A DNA stretch of 64,000 bases, taken from contig NZ_JACHHY010000009.1 of NCBI RefSeq assembly GCF_014202905.1, positions 62,001 to 126,000 of the forward strand, written 5' to 3'. This DNA is from Chitinivorax tropicus. Lineage in GTDB: Bacteria; Pseudomonadota; Gammaproteobacteria; Burkholderiales; SCOH01. A model generated the notes under the pieces. The model saw only the letters and a list, made by a program, of their open reading frames with translations, ran no database searches and had not been told where the DNA came from. Positions within the stretch are counted from its first letter, which is position 1. Each line of letters begins with the position of its first letter. A program made the position numbers and the translations under genes. Of this stretch, positions 29,163 through 35,684 are shown piece after piece.

Positions 29163-29666
29163 ATGGCCTCTCTCAACAAAGTGATGCTGATTGGCAACCT
29201 GGGCCGTGACCCGGAAGTCCGCTACATGCCCAATGGCGATGCCGTCGCCAACCTGGCGATTGCCACGACCGACACCTGGAAAGACAAAAATGGTGACAAA
29301 CAGGAGCGCACCGAGTGGCACCGCGTGGTGATGTATGGTCGTCAAGCGGAAATCGCCGGCGAATACCTGAAAAAAGGCCGTCCCGTCTATATCGAAGGCC
29401 GCCTGCAAACCCGCAAATGGCAAGACCAGCAAGGCAACGAGCGCTACACCACTGAAATCATCGCAGACCGCATGCAGATGCTGGGTGGTCGTGACGGTGG
29501 TGGCGGCGGCAGCTTTGATGACGGCGGCTACAGTGACAACATGGGTGGCGGAATGCCCGCCAGCAGCCCCGCCCCACGCCAAGCCGCACCCCGCCCCGCC
29601 CCGCCCAAAGCAGCTGCCTCGAAGCCCGCGAGTTTTGACGATTTCGAGGACGACATCCCATTCTGA
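29163..29666 (+). CDS. ssb: Single-stranded DNA-binding protein
   Basis: 167 residues. The OB fold at 1-110 starts [21 protein letters not shown] Gly-rich then Ala/Pro-rich flexible tail follows, and the acidic tip DDFEDDIPF contacts partner proteins. It starts immediately after the yajR stop. The order uvrA, MFS gene, ssb is common in betaproteobacteria. Confidence 0.97.
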   Translation: MASLNKVMLIGNLGRDPEVRYMPNGDAVANLAIATTDTWKDKNGDKQERTEWHRVVMYGRQAEIAGEYLKKGRPVYIEGRLQTRKWQDQQGNERYTTEIIADRMQMLGGRDGGGGGSFDDGGYSDNMGGGMPASSPAPRQAAPRPAPPKAAASKPASFDDFEDDIPF

Positions 29667-29699
29667 TGCACCACGCAGGTGCGTCACCGCTGGAGACAA

Positions 29700-29725
29700 A
29701 AATGGAGCCTTACCAGGCTCCATTT
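29700..29725 (+). terminator. ssb terminator
   Basis: AAATGGAGCCT (29700-29710) pairs with AGGCTCCATTT (29715-29725), followed by further T. It separates the housekeeping yajR-ssb unit from the cassette array that follows. Confidence 0.85.
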
Positions 29726-29811
29726 TTTATTCATCGACCATATTTGAAATGAGTAAATAGCAAATAATGAAAAAAAGCGTGTAACATGCTGAGTCACACA
29801 TACATAAACCA

Positions 29812-29848
29812 AATATGCACCTGCACAGGTGTATATTTCACGTTAGCG
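29812..29848 (+). other. Left-end recombination-like site of the cassette array
   Basis: AATATGCACCTG (29812-29823) and CAGGTGTATATT (29826-29837) form a near-perfect 12-bp hairpin, followed by TCAC and the core-like GTTAGCG (29842-29848). It precedes the first cassette gene by 9 bp. It may be a short attC whose left core is degenerate (CATAAAC just upstream) or a remnant of attI. Confidence 0.5.
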
Positions 29849-29857
29849 AGCTTACCT

Positions 29858-30226
29858 ATGAAATTTGAACTCAAGCGGAATCAAGCATTAGAAATAATGG
29901 CCAAAACTGGCGTTTGGCGTAATCACTACGAGCCACCCGCTTTCAGGGCTCTCTGGAAAATGGGCGCCAAAATTCCGCCACCTCATTTCACTCCATTCAT
30001 ACCTCTCGCCATTTGCATGGGTTTAACTTTCGGAGTTATGTGGGGAATTTTCATGTGGCTGTTTATGTGGTCACATACAGGCATTGAATTGGAGCACGCA
30101 CTTTGGGCATCCGGCCTCGCTGGCTTGCTTTTTGGCTTTCTCATGGCGCTTTATTACACATACGGAAAGTACAAATACAAATTGCCCAATTGGAGTTCGC
30201 TTGGTACTGAAGTATCCCGCTCCTAA
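29858..30226 (+). CDS. Cassette 1: DUF6404-like membrane protein
   Basis: 122 residues. The N-terminal 45 residues are soluble and helical (QALEIMAKTGVWRNHYEPP, then PPPHF). Two hydrophobic hairpin segments follow (FIPLAICMGLTFGVMWGIF and ASGLAGLLFGFLMALYY). The pattern TGxW...Y.PP...LW..G...PPPHF matches what I remember as DUF6404, a family frequent in gamma-proteobacterial integrons; its function is unknown. ATG 29858 lies just inside the left recombination site. A longer start at 29786 would cross that site and is rejected. The region is visibly AT-richer than the flanking core genes. Confidence 0.7.
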   Translation: MKFELKRNQALEIMAKTGVWRNHYEPPAFRALWKMGAKIPPPHFTPFIPLAICMGLTFGVMWGIFMWLFMWSHTGIELEHALWASGLAGLLFGFLMALYYTYGKYKYKLPNWSSLGTEVSRS

Positions 30227-30316
30227 CCTTTCGGTCAACGTGACGGCCCAAAGCTGCGCTTCGGGTTCCCTCCGTGCCTGCGGCATTCCGGTCGCACGTT
30301 ATCTCCAACGTTAACC
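30221..30316 (+). repeat. attC site 1 (96 bp)
   Basis: Left core TCCTAAC (30221-30227) overlaps the stop codon of cassette 1. The inner left element GGTCAACGTG pairs with the inner right CACGTTATC with one unpaired base, the extrahelical-base pattern of attC. The right core is GTTAACC (30310-30316). Confidence 0.7.
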
Positions 30317-30332
30317 ATCACCAAAACACTCG

Positions 30333-30358
30333 GCGTAACTATACCTACAACGTTAGGA
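30333..30358 (+). repeat. Collapsed attC-like element
   Basis: GCGTAAC (30333-30339) and a clear right core GTTAGGA (30352-30358) are separated by only 12 bp, with no stem between. It resembles the collapsed site at 33292-33311. It probably marks the left edge of cassette 2 after loss of the hairpin part, or of a short cassette. Confidence 0.45.
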
Positions 30359-30367
30359 CTCGCTGCC

Positions 30368-30820
30368 ATGCATGTTCTGCAAGGTGATCTTCTTACCTTA
30401 GCCATGGAAGGGCATTTCGATGTCCTGATCCATGGTTGTAACTGTCAGCACACGATGGGCGCCGGCATTGCGAAGCAAATTCGAACCCGCTTTCCGCAAG
30501 CGTATGAGGCTGACTTGTGTACCGAAAAGGGCTCTCACAAGCTTGGCTGCATCAGTACAGCTCACGTCCATCTGACCGATCATTCTTTTGTCATTGTCAA
30601 TGGGTATACTCAAATTCATTGGCGCGGTGCTGGCGTGAAGGTTAGCTACGACGCACTGCGGTCAGTCATGTGGCATGTTAAGCAAGATTTTTCTGGGCTG
30701 CGCATCGCTTATCCAAAAATTGGTACAGGCCTCGCCGGCGGTGATTGGAATTGCATTAGCGTAATCATCGAAGAGGAATTAGCAGGTGAAAATCACTGTC
30801 TTGTCGAGTACCTGCCCTAA
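30368..30820 (+). CDS. Cassette 2: macro-domain protein
   Basis: 150 residues, one macro domain filling the whole protein. The ADP-ribose site motifs are GCNCQHTMGAGIAKQI (phosphate loop 1) and YPKIGTGLAGGDW (loop 2). This form resembles the Poa1p/TARG1/ALC1-like subgroup that removes ADP-ribose from proteins, nucleic acids or ADP-ribose-1''-phosphate. No partner toxin (DarT-like ADP-ribosyltransferase) is next to it. It is a stand-alone cassette gene whose stop codon merges with the next attC. A role in reversing ADP-ribosylation by phage or rivals is inference. Confidence 0.85.
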   Translation: MHVLQGDLLTLAMEGHFDVLIHGCNCQHTMGAGIAKQIRTRFPQAYEADLCTEKGSHKLGCISTAHVHLTDHSFVIVNGYTQIHWRGAGVKVSYDALRSVMWHVKQDFSGLRIAYPKIGTGLAGGDWNCISVIIEEELAGENHCLVEYLP

Positions 30821-30904
30821 CACTGCGGTCAAGGCCACTCCCTTCGATCGCTGGACGTTGCGCGATAAAGCGCCGCGCAACGTCCCATACCTCCAACGTT
30901 AGGC
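30815..30904 (+). repeat. attC site 2 (90 bp, canonical cores)
   Basis: Left core CCCTAAC (30815-30821), right core GTTAGGC (30898-30904). Between them GGACGTTGCGCG and CGCGCAACGTCC form a perfect 12-bp hairpin. This is one of the clearest attC sites of the array. Confidence 0.85.
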
Positions 30905-30914
30905 ACCATAAGCA

Positions 30915-31547
30915 ATGAGCCAGTCTCTCATACTCAATCCTCCGGTGCATGGTCAGTGGGCGATCCTGAATCCGCCAGGCCACCCCAAACTTGCTTTCGA
31001 TTTCTTGGCCGTTGATGACCAGCGATCTCCCTACAACGGGGTGAGTTTGCTCCAACACATTTTTGCCACCATATCTGTTGACGCTACGCTCGCCTGGGGT
31101 AAGCCTGTATTCGCAGTGATGGATGGAACTGTGGTGGCCACAAGCGACGGCACCCCGGATCGGCAACGAATCTCTATGGCCAGAGACTTATTTCGGCTTA
31201 TGTTCTTCGGCCCGAAGATTGCGCCTCCATTTTCTGCTCTGGGTGGTAACCATGTCATTCTGAAATGTGGCGATGTCTATCCGCTCTATGCGCATCTGAA
31301 AAAAGGCTCTGTGTGTGTTCGTCCAGGAGACATAGTGCGCAGTGGTGACCAATTGGGGCTGGTAGGAAACTCGGGGTCTTCACTTCAACCTCATCTCCAC
31401 TTCCAAGTCATGGCTACCCCGGAGCCGTTCCCGCTATTCAAAAATCTTGTTCCATTTGTGATATCTTCCGCGCAGAAGCGTATGAATGGCAAATGGCAGT
31501 CAGTCGAACGCGAGGCATTGGCGAATGGTGTGCATCTACAACTGTAG
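30915..31547 (+). CDS. Cassette 3: M23-family peptidase-like protein without signal peptide
   Basis: 210 residues. The LytM/M23 fold is shown by HPKLAFDF (first His and Asp region), VFAVMDGTVVAT, GNHVILKCGDVYPLYAHLK, V(R)PGDIVRSGDQLGLVGNSG and the zinc motif HLHFQV. All usual Zn-binding positions seem present. There is no signal peptide or membrane segment, which is unusual for a murein endopeptidase. It may act in the cytoplasm, be released by lysis, or bind rather than cleave. The final attC begins 12 bp after the stop. Confidence 0.75.
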   Translation: MSQSLILNPPVHGQWAILNPPGHPKLAFDFLAVDDQRSPYNGVSLLQHIFATISVDATLAWGKPVFAVMDGTVVATSDGTPDRQRISMARDLFRLMFFGPKIAPPFSALGGNHVILKCGDVYPLYAHLKKGSVCVRPGDIVRSGDQLGLVGNSGSSLQPHLHFQVMATPEPFPLFKNLVPFVISSAQKRMNGKWQSVEREALANGVHLQL

Positions 31548-31559
31548 CCTGGCAATGAT

Positions 31560-31625
31560 GCCCGGCCAGGCAATCAACCGAACCTGCGCGAAAAGCGGCG
31601 CAGGCCGATTACTTCTACGTTAGGC
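31560..31625 (+). repeat. attC site 3 with degenerate left core
   Basis: Right core GTTAGGC (31619-31625) is perfect. The segment CAATCAACCGAACC matches site 33757-33816, which places the left core at GCCCGGC (31560-31566), two changes from GCCTAAC. CCTGCGC and GCGCAGG form the inner hairpin. A second inverted repeat GCCTGGC/GCCAGGC overlaps the left side. Confidence 0.65.
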
Positions 31626-31633
31626 GTCTTCAT

Positions 31634-32257
31634 ATGACTCTTCGCGACTTCCATCGAACCTCGGCATTTGTCATTGTCGCGTTTGCGGCAATGCACATTG
31701 CCAATCATCTTGCGTCGTTAAAAGGCGTCTCCACGCACATAGCGTTTATGGAAATTGCTCGCACTGTCTACCGTCATTGGGCCATCGAGAGCATTCTTCT
31801 CTTCTGTGTGGCTTTTCAGGTGGCCAGCGGCTTGTGGTTTGTGATTCGTGGCTGGAGTCAGCGCAAAGGCTTAATACCCTGGCTACAGGCTGGGTCGGGT
31901 GCATACCTCGCCTTCTTCTTACTCGTTCACGTTGGAGCCGTTCTATTTGGGCGCGCTGTCCTGCAGCTTGATACCAACTTTTACTACGCTGCGGCAGGTC
32001 TTCACGTCCCGCCCAATCAATTATTCTTTGCTCCTTACTATTTTCTTGCCGTTACCGCACTTTTTACGCATCTCGGTTGCGCCGCGTACTGGCAACTTCA
32101 AACAGCATCTGACTCAACCAGGGCATTTGTGGTTGGAGGCGCGATAGTCGCCGGTGGTGTCATTGCTTTGCTCATTGTGCTATCGCTTGCTGGAAAGCTT
32201 CAGCCCGTCAAAATTCCTGCCAATTACAAAGCCACTTATGCAAAGCAAGATGGTTAA
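31634..32257 (+). CDS. Cassette 4: succinate dehydrogenase/cytochrome-b-like membrane protein
   Basis: 207 residues with about five hydrophobic helices (for example FVIVAFAAMHIANHL, ESILLFCVAFQVASGLWFV, LAFFLLVHVGAVLFG). Histidines sit inside helices (AAMHIANH, LLVHVGA), as in the diheme/monoheme membrane anchors of succinate dehydrogenase and fumarate reductase. No catalytic subunits are nearby, so it is an orphan anchor-like protein, perhaps a haem or quinone protein. It is unusual cargo for a cassette. The stop lies in a half attC. Confidence 0.6.
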   Translation: MTLRDFHRTSAFVIVAFAAMHIANHLASLKGVSTHIAFMEIARTVYRHWAIESILLFCVAFQVASGLWFVIRGWSQRKGLIPWLQAGSGAYLAFFLLVHVGAVLFGRAVLQLDTNFYYAAAGLHVPPNQLFFAPYYFLAVTALFTHLGCAAYWQLQTASDSTRAFVVGGAIVAGGVIALLIVLSLAGKLQPVKIPANYKATYAKQDG

Positions 32258-32280
32258 CCCTACAGTCGAGCGGACGCTCA
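32252..32280 (+). repeat. Half attC after cassette 4 (right part lost)
   Basis: GGTTAAC then CCTACAGTCGAGCGGACG matches the left half of the site at 32804-32881 (CCTTTTATCGAGCGGACG). The matching right arm and GTTAGGC core are missing before the next gene. Cassettes 4 and 5 therefore can no longer be separated by normal attC recombination. Confidence 0.55.
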
Positions 32281-32332
32281 CTTCCACGCTGGGCCACATA
32301 GACGCGCCGGGGTCAAGTACAGGAGCAAGCAC

Positions 32333-32767
32333 ATGCCAATCAAACGAATGGACAATATTCTCATCGTTGTTGATGATCTTGAAGCGACGAAAGCATTCTT
32401 CATCGAACTGGGCCTCAAACTGGAGGGCGAAGCGACCGTCGAAGGGCCAGGGGTTGGGGCTCTCATCGGTCTGACAGATGTGAAGGCCACACTTGTCACT
32501 CTCCGAACTCCCGATGGTCAAGGTGTTGAGTTAGATAAGTTTCACACTCCCAATCCGATCCGCTTTGGCCCTGTGAATGCACCAGTAAACACCCTCGGCA
32601 TACGCCGCATCATGTTCGAGGTTGAGGAAATCGACGGTATGGTCACACACATGCTCGCACACGGCGCGGAGCTCATCGGTGAAATGAACTACGAGAACGC
32701 ATATCGTCTGGCCTACATACGTGGCCCTGAGGGCATCATTGTTGCCCTTGCCGAGCAACTGCGCTGA
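32333..32767 (+). CDS. Cassette 5: VOC (glyoxalase/dioxygenase fold) family protein
   Basis: 144 residues with two beta-alpha-beta-beta-beta units. RMDNILIVVDDLEATKAFFIELGL begins the first (read in pieces: DNILIVVDDLEATKAFF), and IRRIMFEVEEIDGMV begins the second, ending YIRGPEGIIVALAEQL. The fold hosts glyoxalase, fosfomycin/bleomycin resistance and dioxygenase enzymes. The metal ligand set here is not clear, so the activity cannot be named. AGGAG lies 8 nt before the ATG. Known cassettes often carry this fold. Confidence 0.8.
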   Translation: MPIKRMDNILIVVDDLEATKAFFIELGLKLEGEATVEGPGVGALIGLTDVKATLVTLRTPDGQGVELDKFHTPNPIRFGPVNAPVNTLGIRRIMFEVEEIDGMVTHMLAHGAELIGEMNYENAYRLAYIRGPEGIIVALAEQLR

Positions 32768-32803
32768 GTACCACATGGCGAATTGCCCCTACACTTTGGT
32801 GCG

Positions 32804-32881
32804 ACCCAACCCTTTTATCGAGCGGACGGTTTCCGGCGGGCTTCACCCGCCTCCAACCGCCGCTCATGTCCAACACTAGGC
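32804..32881 (+). repeat. attC site 5 with changed right core
   Basis: Left core ACCCAAC (32804-32810). GAGCGGACGGTT pairs with AACCGCCGCTC with one bulged A (extrahelical base), and GGCGGG/CCCGCC form the inner stem. The right core is ACTAGGC (32875-32881) instead of GTTAGGC. The loss of the GTT at the cleavage point should impair recombination. Confidence 0.75.
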
Positions 32882-32886
32882 GCCTC

Positions 32887-33297
32887 ATGTTGCCACCCGT
32901 CAGCGCCATCGTCGGTATCGAAATGATTCGAGATGGGGGATCCCTGCGAGCTGAATTCATAGGAGTCAATGGGTCAAATTATTGCCTTCATTTCGAGCTA
33001 ATCTCTGAAGAATCTTCCACTGGTGAGTTAGTACGTTTAGGCTACGAACGACCCGTAGTGTTTGAACGATTGAGGCTTCGGGAAGAGAATAGGATCGTAT
33101 GGGAGGCAATCAATCAGGTTGAGGTGTCATGGGTGCACGCGACAGTGCTCTTGCAGCAACTTCGCGCCCATCCACAAAGTGAGCATGACTTTAAATGGCT
33201 TGCCACCATGGAAGAGGTCGCGAAATCCGAGGGGGCAATTCCAGATGATATTCTGCGTGCTCTTGGGCCAGTGCGTGCCCTTCGCCCCGACGCCTAA
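32887..33297 (+). CDS. Cassette 6: hypothetical protein
   Basis: 136 residues from ATG 32887 (MLPPVSAIVGIEMIRDGG). It is predicted soluble with mixed beta strands then helices (EAINQVEVSWVHATVLLQQL, WLATMEEVAKSEG). I do not recognise the family. An earlier in-frame ATG at 32866 lies before the attC core and would be separated from the gene on cassette excision, so it is not used. Its stop merges with a collapsed attC. Confidence 0.6.
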   Translation: MLPPVSAIVGIEMIRDGGSLRAEFIGVNGSNYCLHFELISEESSTGELVRLGYERPVVFERLRLREENRIVWEAINQVEVSWVHATVLLQQLRAHPQSEHDFKWLATMEEVAKSEGAIPDDILRALGPVRALRPDA

Positions 33298-33311
33298 CTC
33301 AAACATTAGGA
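33292..33311 (+). repeat. Collapsed attC after cassette 6 (20 bp)
   Basis: GCCTAAC (33292-33298) is followed after six bases by ATTAGGA (33305-33311). The left core is perfect, but the whole hairpin is gone and the right core has A for G at its first base. It looks like an internal deletion of an attC of the TCAAACGTTRGGC type. Confidence 0.6.
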
Positions 33312-33320
33312 ATCGTATTA

Positions 33321-33755
33321 ATGAGCTTGCTCTGCGATCTATTCGTCAATTCCCGCGAAGAGGCTTTGGCTTACGAAAGCACTGCTTCGCTGGATAGAAG
33401 TAACAGAATAAAGCGGTTTGCCCCTGTAGAATTCAAGGGACTTACAAGTCTGGAGTTCGGTACTCTTTGGGCTATTCTGGAAAACGAAGAATGGAACCCC
33501 GAGAAGCACATGTTGATTGATGTCGCCTTTGGCGAGGGCGGCGAATCATGGCTTCATCAATTTCAAGATGAGTATGTCGCGTTACTTTCAAAACTCGAGG
33601 AGACTGATGTCAACGCAGCAGCGCACGAGTGGAGCCAAACAGAAGAACTATCTTGTTCTGCTGACGACATACATCCCGTTGTAGTTGCGCTTGTGCGCCT
33701 ATCGCAACAATCCATTTCGCAATGTAAAGGCTTGTACATGTGGGGTTCGCTGTGA
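33321..33755 (+). CDS. Cassette 7: hypothetical protein
   Basis: 144 residues, acidic and soluble, no signal peptide. Visible segments are FKGLTSLEFGTLWAILENEEW, split here as FKGLTSLEFG and LWAILENEEW, then GEGGESWLHQFQDEYVALLS and VVALVRLSQQSI. The pattern of an N-terminal beta part and C-terminal helices reminds me of small immunity- or phage-tail-assembly-like orphans in integrons, but I do not recognise the family. It is followed by a canonical attC. Confidence 0.6.
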   Translation: MSLLCDLFVNSREEALAYESTASLDRSNRIKRFAPVEFKGLTSLEFGTLWAILENEEWNPEKHMLIDVAFGEGGESWLHQFQDEYVALLSKLEETDVNAAAHEWSQTEELSCSADDIHPVVVALVRLSQQSISQCKGLYMWGSL

Positions 33756-33756
33756 C

Positions 33757-33816
33757 TCCTAACCCTGCAATCAACCTGACCGGCCTGACGGTCGTCGGGT
33801 TATTTCCACGTTAGGC
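33757..33816 (+). repeat. attC site 7 (60 bp, canonical)
   Basis: Left core TCCTAAC (33757-33763) and right core GTTAGGC (33810-33816). AACCTGAC pairs with GTCGGGTT in the inner elements. The 60-bp length is at the short end of classical attC sites, and both cores are intact. Confidence 0.85.
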
Positions 33817-33885
33817 ATCGCGGGTGCAGTACAGTGCTCTTTCGGCACAGAACTGGTCCAGTTTTTCACCATAGGGAGTCATTCC

Positions 33886-34173
33886 ATGTTTTCACGCGTA
33901 ATGCATATTCAATCGAAGCCAGGAAGGCTTGCAGAGATCACCAGCCTATTCCAGGATTCCGTTCTCCCAGCTCTGAGGCGACAAGAAGGATTTGTCTCAA
34001 CTCTCTTGTTGACAGATCCCGCAACTGGAAAAGGTATGTCCATAACGATCTGGCAGTCGGAGGAAGCCCTGAAAGCCAGTTCAAGCAGCGGATTTCTAAT
34101 GGAACAGATCAGAAAGGTAGCCCCCCTGCTTGAAACACCCCCCGTCGCAGAGCAACTGGTAGCTCATCTGTAA
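33886..34173 (+). CDS. Cassette 8: antibiotic biosynthesis monooxygenase (ABM)-fold protein
   Basis: 95 residues, one ferredoxin-like ABM domain: VMHIQSKPGRLAEITSLF, then EGFVSTLLLTDPATGKGMSI, and WQSEEALKAS. Families with this fold include quinol monooxygenases and heme-degrading enzymes. The haem-binding residues of IsdG are not obvious. It starts 70 bp inside the cassette, longer than the others. Confidence 0.75.
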   Translation: MFSRVMHIQSKPGRLAEITSLFQDSVLPALRRQEGFVSTLLLTDPATGKGMSITIWQSEEALKASSSSGFLMEQIRKVAPLLETPPVAEQLVAHL

Positions 34174-34219
34174 GTGAAACCGAGCATCTCACCGACTGAG
34201 TACCGCCTTCGCCTAAGCA

Positions 34220-34390
34220 TTTGTGATGCCTAACCCTTCCATCGAGAGGACATGCCCCGGCAAGCCGGGTCATGCCTCTCATATCAAACGGCAGGGGCGG
34301 TTGACGTTTTACAGCGAGGGGGAGATGGAAGGAGTGCAAACCTGCAAGAATAAGGTTCCTACACCTATCTCCTACAGGTTTGTGATGCCT
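34220..34390 (+). repeat. 12-bp direct repeats spanning the right edge of the array
   Basis: TTTGTGATGCCT occurs at 34220-34231, leading into attC site 8, and again at 34379-34390, where it runs into TCGATCGATGC. The second copy looks like the beginning of another, broken attC. Between them are CAAACCTG (34337-34344) and CAGGTTTG (34375-34382), an 8-bp inverted repeat. I see no gene in 34297-34519. Confidence 0.5.
34228..34296 (+). repeat. attC site 8 at the right end of the array, right core degenerate
   Basis: Left core GCCTAAC (34228-34234). GAGAGGACATG pairs with CATGCCTCTC around an unpaired A, and CCCGGC/GCCGGG close the top of the hairpin. The expected GTTRGGC after CAAAC reads GGCAGGG (34290-34296). 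The loss of the final core suggests a fixed right boundary. A small ORF here is only the translation of the attC. Confidence 0.7.
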
Positions 34391-34519
34391 CGATCGATGC
34401 TCAGTGACGAGCTATAGTGACCCACTAAAAAGCAGCATTGTCAGTTGTAGTTTTCAACAAAACGGCTATCCCTGTAACAAGCAGAGAACCAACTACCAAC
34501 GCAGAGTATGCAAATAGAA

Positions 34520-34549
34520 AAGCCCTGCGCACAGACATGCACAGGGCTT
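34520..34549 (-). terminator. yebC terminator
   Basis: AAGCCCTG (34520-34527) and CAGGGCTT (34542-34549), extended by imperfect TGC pairs, form a hairpin just after the yebC stop, followed on the minus strand by TTTCTATTT. Confidence 0.7.
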
Positions 34550-34568
34550 GCTTATCCAGCCGATGTAT

Positions 34569-35294
34569 TTATTCGCTGATCAGCGCTGAGGTGTAGACCT
34601 CTTGCACATCATCCAGCGACTCCAGTACATCCAGCAGTTTCTGCATTCTGGCCGCGTCGTCGCCGGTCAGCTCGGTTTCGTTTTGTGGCTTCATGGTGAC
34701 TTCGCCCATTTCAGCCTTGAAACCCGCTTTTTCCAGCGCTTCTTTAACCTGGGTGAATTCATAAGGGGGCGTAATGACCTCAATCGAGCCGTCGTCATTG
34801 CTGACCACGTCCTCAGCGCCCGCCTCCAGTGCGGCTTCCATGATCGAGTCTTCGTCAACGCCAGGTGCGAAGATCAAATAGCCGCAGTGCTTGAACTGGA
34901 ACGAGACACAGCCGTCCGTGCCCATATTGCCGCCGTACTTGCTGAAGGCATGGCGCACATCCGCCACGGTACGGGTTTTGTTGTCGGTCAGGCAATCCAC
35001 CATGACCGCCGCACCGCCAATGCCGTAGCCCTCGTAGCGGGCCTCTTCATAGGTCACGCCCTCCAGCTCGCCGGTACCGCGCTTGATGGCGCGGTCGATG
35101 TTGTCGGCGGGCATGTTCTCTTCTTTGGCCTTGTCCACCGCCAGGCGCAGGCGCGGGTTGAAATTGATATCACCACCGCCCATCTTGGCCGCCACGGTGA
35201 TTTCCTTGATCAGTTTGGTGAACACCTTGCCGCGCTTGGCGTCTTGACGGCCTTTACGGTGTTGGATATTGGCCCATTTGGAGTGACCAGCCAT
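34569..35294 (-). CDS. yebC: YebC/PmpR family protein
   Basis: 241 residues. The N-terminus [20 protein letters not shown] is the family signature, followed by [16 protein letters not shown] and the three-domain YebC fold, with the acidic patch DDVQEVYTS near the C-terminus. Members were called transcription regulators; recent work assigns a role in translation of proline-rich stretches. A single-gene transcript with its own terminator. It marks the right flank of the cassette array. Confidence 0.94.
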   Translation of the reverse strand: MAGHSKWANIQHRKGRQDAKRGKVFTKLIKEITVAAKMGGGDINFNPRLRLAVDKAKEENMPADNIDRAIKRGTGELEGVTYEEARYEGYGIGGAAVMVDCLTDNKTRTVADVRHAFSKYGGNMGTDGCVSFQFKHCGYLIFAPGVDEDSIMEAALEAGAEDVVSNDDGSIEVITPPYEFTQVKEALEKAGFKAEMGEVTMKPQNETELTGDDAARMQKLLDVLESLDDVQEVYTSALISE

Positions 35295-35684
35295 ATTGAC
35301 CTCGATTAAGTACTTGAGTCTGGGAAAAACGCGATTCTACCATGCCCACCACCAGCCTGGCTGGGCCACGTTGGCCCAGATTCTGCCGATGCGGCCTCAT
35401 CGCCCTCCGCTGCGGCATCCAAGGAGGCCCTGATCCGTTAGGCCCGCTACTCGCCGCAATGCCGCTTTGGCGAGGGCGGAGGTGATATGGCCGGTATGGC
35501 TTCACAAGTCACGGTCAAGGCACTCCTGGTAAACCCTAGCAATCAAGCCTGCGGGGCTTGACAAAGCGTAGCGGCAAGCACACACTTTTACGCGCAAATT
35601 GTATATACATTTGAACCGGCCTGACAGCAGCTTTCGTCACCACCCGGCAGGGATGATCGTCCCAAGGAATCGAGATAGGTACAC
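35295..35684. other. Intergenic region yebC to DUF1338 gene
   Basis: About 390 bp between divergent genes, holding both promoters. ATTGTATATACATTTGAA near 35598-35615 is AT-rich and could contain the -10 of the downstream operon. No credible coding sequence is seen. Confidence 0.4.

Larger units (their letters stand above)
29812..34296 (+). mobile_element. Integron gene cassette array lacking an integrase (CALIN)
   Basis: Eight short, unrelated genes lie on the same strand between ssb and yebC. Each is followed by an attC-like element: a left core of TAAC type at or just after the stop codon, an imperfect inverted repeat with bulged bases, and a right core GTTAGGC or a variant a few bases before the next gene. 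At least two sites (30815-30904 and 33757-33816) have both cores intact, and two more (30221-30316, 31560-31625) have one intact and one near-consensus core. No tyrosine recombinase gene is present in the 64 kb, so it is a cluster of attC sites lacking an integron integrase, or the far end of a larger integron disrupted by rearrangement. Confidence 0.85.

Noticed and set aside
29786-29857. Longer N-terminus for cassette gene 1
   Set aside because: It would cross the left recombination core and hairpin; ATG 29858 lies just inside the cassette.
34223-34417. Small plus-strand ORF beginning MMPNPSIERTCPGKPGH
   Set aside because: It is a translation of attC site 8. This type of peptide is a frequent false gene made from attC sequences.
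29700-34568. Integron integrase (intI) in or near the array
   Set aside because: None of the reading frames on either strand in the window contains tyrosine recombinase motifs; the array is called integrase-less within the window only.
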